Shown here: one piece after another, positions 6,122-7,410 of the stretch | Numbering within the stretch: position 1 is the stretch's first letter | How the letters are laid out: each line of letters begins with the position of its first letter | Origin: Acetobacteraceae bacterium | Lineage (GTDB): Bacteria; Pseudomonadota; Alphaproteobacteria; Acetobacterales; Acetobacteraceae | DNA: 7,410 nucleotides | Direction of reading: 5' to 3' | NCBI GenBank assembly: GCA_019689515.1 | Contig: JADGHI010000180.1 | Span: forward strand, 1-7,410 | Position numbers and translations under genes: made by a program | The notes under the pieces: model-generated | Database searches by the model: none | Told to the model about the DNA's origin: nothing | What the model saw: the letters and a program-made list of their open reading frames with translations, nothing else

Positions 6122-7255
6122 ATGCGCATGAAAGCCGCCATCCTGTTCGAGCAGGGCCGCAAGCGTCCCTACGCGGAGACGAAGCCGCTCGTCGTCGAGG
6201 AGGTCGAGCTGGAGGGGCCTGGCCCTGGCGAGATCCTGATCGAGGTCGCCGCCGCCGGCCTTTGCCACTCCGATCTTTCCGCCATCGAGGGCATCCGCCC
6301 GCGTCCGCTCCCGATCGTCATCGGGCATGAGGGCGCGGGCATCGTGCGCGAGGTTGGCCCGGGCGTCACCGGCCTCAAGCCAGGCGACCACGTTATCACC
6401 GTCTTCGTCGCGAGCTGCGGCGAGTGCCGCTACTGCGTGCGCGGCCGGCCGAACATCTGCACGAGCGGTTTCTCGGCACGTGCGGCGGGCACGCTGCTCT
6501 CCGGCGCGAGGCGCATCCGCCGGCTCGACGGCACGCCGATCAACCACGGCAGCGGCCTGTCGCTCTTCGCGCAGTATGCGGTGGTGCACCGCCGCTCCGC
6601 GGTGAAGATCGACCCGGCGATCCCGCTCGAGGATGCGGCGATCTTCGGCTGCGCGGTGATGACCGGTGCCGGCGCCGTGTTCAACACCGCCGCGCTGAAG
6701 GCGGGCGAGAACATCGCCGTCGTCGGCCTCGGCGGCGTCGGCATGAACGCGCTCTTCGCCGCGGTGGCGGCGGGGGCGGAGCGGATCGTCGCGGTGGACA
6801 CCAACCCGGAGAAGCTTGGCCTCGCACGCCAATGGGGCGCGACGGACACCTTCCTCGCCACCGATCCTGACTGCGTAAAGAAGGTGCGCGAGGCGACCGA
6901 TGGCGGCCTCGACACGGTGATCGAGACCGCCGGGTCCATCCCCGCCATGCAGCTCGCCGCCGCGATCACCGCGCGCGGCGGCAGCACCATCAGCGCCGGC
7001 CTGCCGGACGCGAAGGCGACCTTCTCCTACCTGCACGCCGAGCTCGTCTCCGACGAGCGCTCGATCCGCGGCAGCTACATGGGGAGCTGCGTCGCGGAGC
7101 GCGACATCCCGCGCTTCCTCGGCCTCTACAAGCGCGGCAAGCTGCCGGTGGAGCGCCTGCGCAGCGGCTTCCTCGGGCTCGAGGAGATCAACACGGGCTT
7201 CGACCGCCTGGCGGACGGCAGCGTGCTGCGGCAGATCCTGCGGCCGAACGCCTGA
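6122..7255 (+). CDS. Zinc-dependent medium-chain alcohol dehydrogenase (class III ADH-like)
   Basis: The protein has 377 residues and is an NAD(P)-dependent oxidoreductase that interconverts an alcohol and an aldehyde or ketone. Likely catalytic zinc ligands are Cys48 (GLCHSDL), His69 (with Glu70, in GHEGAG) and Cys177 (GCAVMTGAG, like the GCGVxTG of class I/III enzymes). A structural zinc site is complete at Cys99, 102, 105 and 113 (C-x2-C-x2-C-x7-C). The Rossmann motif GLGGVG is at 202-207, and Asp226 (AVDTN) suggests NAD over NADP. Overall it resembles class III (glutathione-formaldehyde) and related aryl/alkyl alcohol dehydrogenases, but specificity is not clear. The ATG at 6122 is preferred because AGGGGGAA lies about 8 bases upstream; the ATG at 6128 would be too far from it. 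The gap to the CoA-transferase is 67 bp on the same strand, so it is probably in the operon. It may handle an aldehyde or alcohol upstream or downstream of the CoA steps. Confidence 0.94.
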   Translation: MRMKAAILFEQGRKRPYAETKPLVVEEVELEGPGPGEILIEVAAAGLCHSDLSAIEGIRPRPLPIVIGHEGAGIVREVGPGVTGLKPGDHVITVFVASCGECRYCVRGRPNICTSGFSARAAGTLLSGARRIRRLDGTPINHGSGLSLFAQYAVVHRRSAVKIDPAIPLEDAAIFGCAVMTGAGAVFNTAALKAGENIAVVGLGGVGMNALFAAVAAGAERIVAVDTNPEKLGLARQWGATDTFLATDPDCVKKVREATDGGLDTVIETAGSIPAMQLAAAITARGGSTISAGLPDAKATFSYLHAELVSDERSIRGSYMGSCVAERDIPRFLGLYKRGKLPVERLRSGFLGLEEINTGFDRLADGSVLRQILRPNA

Positions 7256-7282
7256 CGGCGGGCAGACCGGCGCGGCGGCGTG

Positions 7283-7410
7283 TCACGGCGTGATCGCCAC
7301 CTTCAGCACGCCGTCGCGCTGGTTGCTGAACAGGTCGTAGGCCTCCTCGATCTGGTCGAGCTTGAAGCGGTGCGTCACCAGCGGCCGCAGATCGGCGCGG
7401 CCGCTCGCGA
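7283..7410 (-). CDS. 3' end of a second zinc-dependent alcohol dehydrogenase (COG1063 type), truncated at the right edge
   Basis: The minus strand encodes the final 41 residues of a protein, ending LVTHRFKLDQIEEAYDLF, then SNQRDGVLKVAITP and TGA. This tail, with a (V/I)THRFxLDxIxEAYDLF segment and a closing VLKVxI strand, is typical of zinc-binding alcohol, threonine or formaldehyde dehydrogenases of the medium-chain family. It is convergent with the dehydrogenase ending at 7255, with only 27 bp between the stops. The catalytic and cofactor regions lie outside the window, so subfamily and substrate cannot be given. Its tail is unlike that of the neighbouring dehydrogenase (GFDRLADGSVLRQILRPNA), so the pair is not a recent tandem copy. 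Confidence 0.85.
   Translation of the reverse strand, partial: ASGRADLRPLVTHRFKLDQIEEAYDLFSNQRDGVLKVAITP

Noticed and set aside
5849..7036. A 395-codon minus-strand open frame opposite the alcohol dehydrogenase
   Set aside because: It has shadow composition and no recognisable domain, and the plus-strand dehydrogenase is complete with all its zinc and cofactor motifs.

Overview
The window is a very GC-rich piece of proteobacterial chromosome. Strong G/C bias at third codon positions, Shine-Dalgarno start sites and two Bug-type solute receptors suggest an alpha- or beta-proteobacterium. Acetobacteraceae (Roseomonas-like) or Burkholderiales are the best guesses; this is inferred from composition and gene content, as no rRNA or other taxonomic marker is present.

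Left part (1-1717), all on the minus strand: an HD-domain metal-dependent phosphohydrolase of unknown substrate (1717 to 1094, GTG start), a 167-bp gap holding a strong 12-bp hairpin and a candidate promoter, an NfsA/FRP-type FMN nitroreductase (926 to 69), and the first 12 codons of another gene that leaves the left edge.

Centre and right (1782-7255), all on the plus strand and divergent from the HD gene by 64 bp: Bug receptor 1, a 159-bp gap, an HMG-CoA-lyase-like DRE-TIM metallolyase, Bug receptor 2, a CaiB/BaiF (family III) CoA-transferase, and a zinc-dependent medium-chain alcohol dehydrogenase. The lyase, Bug 2 and CoA-transferase genes are separated by 14 and 5 bp and are surely one transcription unit. 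The dehydrogenase follows after 67 bp and probably belongs to it. At the right edge the last 41 codons of a second zinc alcohol dehydrogenase come in on the minus strand, convergent with the first.

Reading as a system: periplasmic binding of an organic acid (Bug proteins), CoA activation by the CaiB-type transferase, carbon-carbon cleavage of the acyl-CoA by the lyase, and an alcohol/aldehyde redox step by the dehydrogenase would form a small catabolic module. The substrate is not identifiable from sequence. No TctA/TctB membrane subunits are in the window, so the Bug proteins are orphan receptors here. The most notable point is that the lyase keeps most HMG-CoA lyase active-site residues but carries Glu for the metal-binding Asp42 and Gln for Glu72 (human numbering), plus a 4-residue insertion after the catalytic Cys. 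It may therefore not be a true HMG-CoA lyase. No mobile elements, CRISPR arrays, tRNA or rRNA genes were seen.
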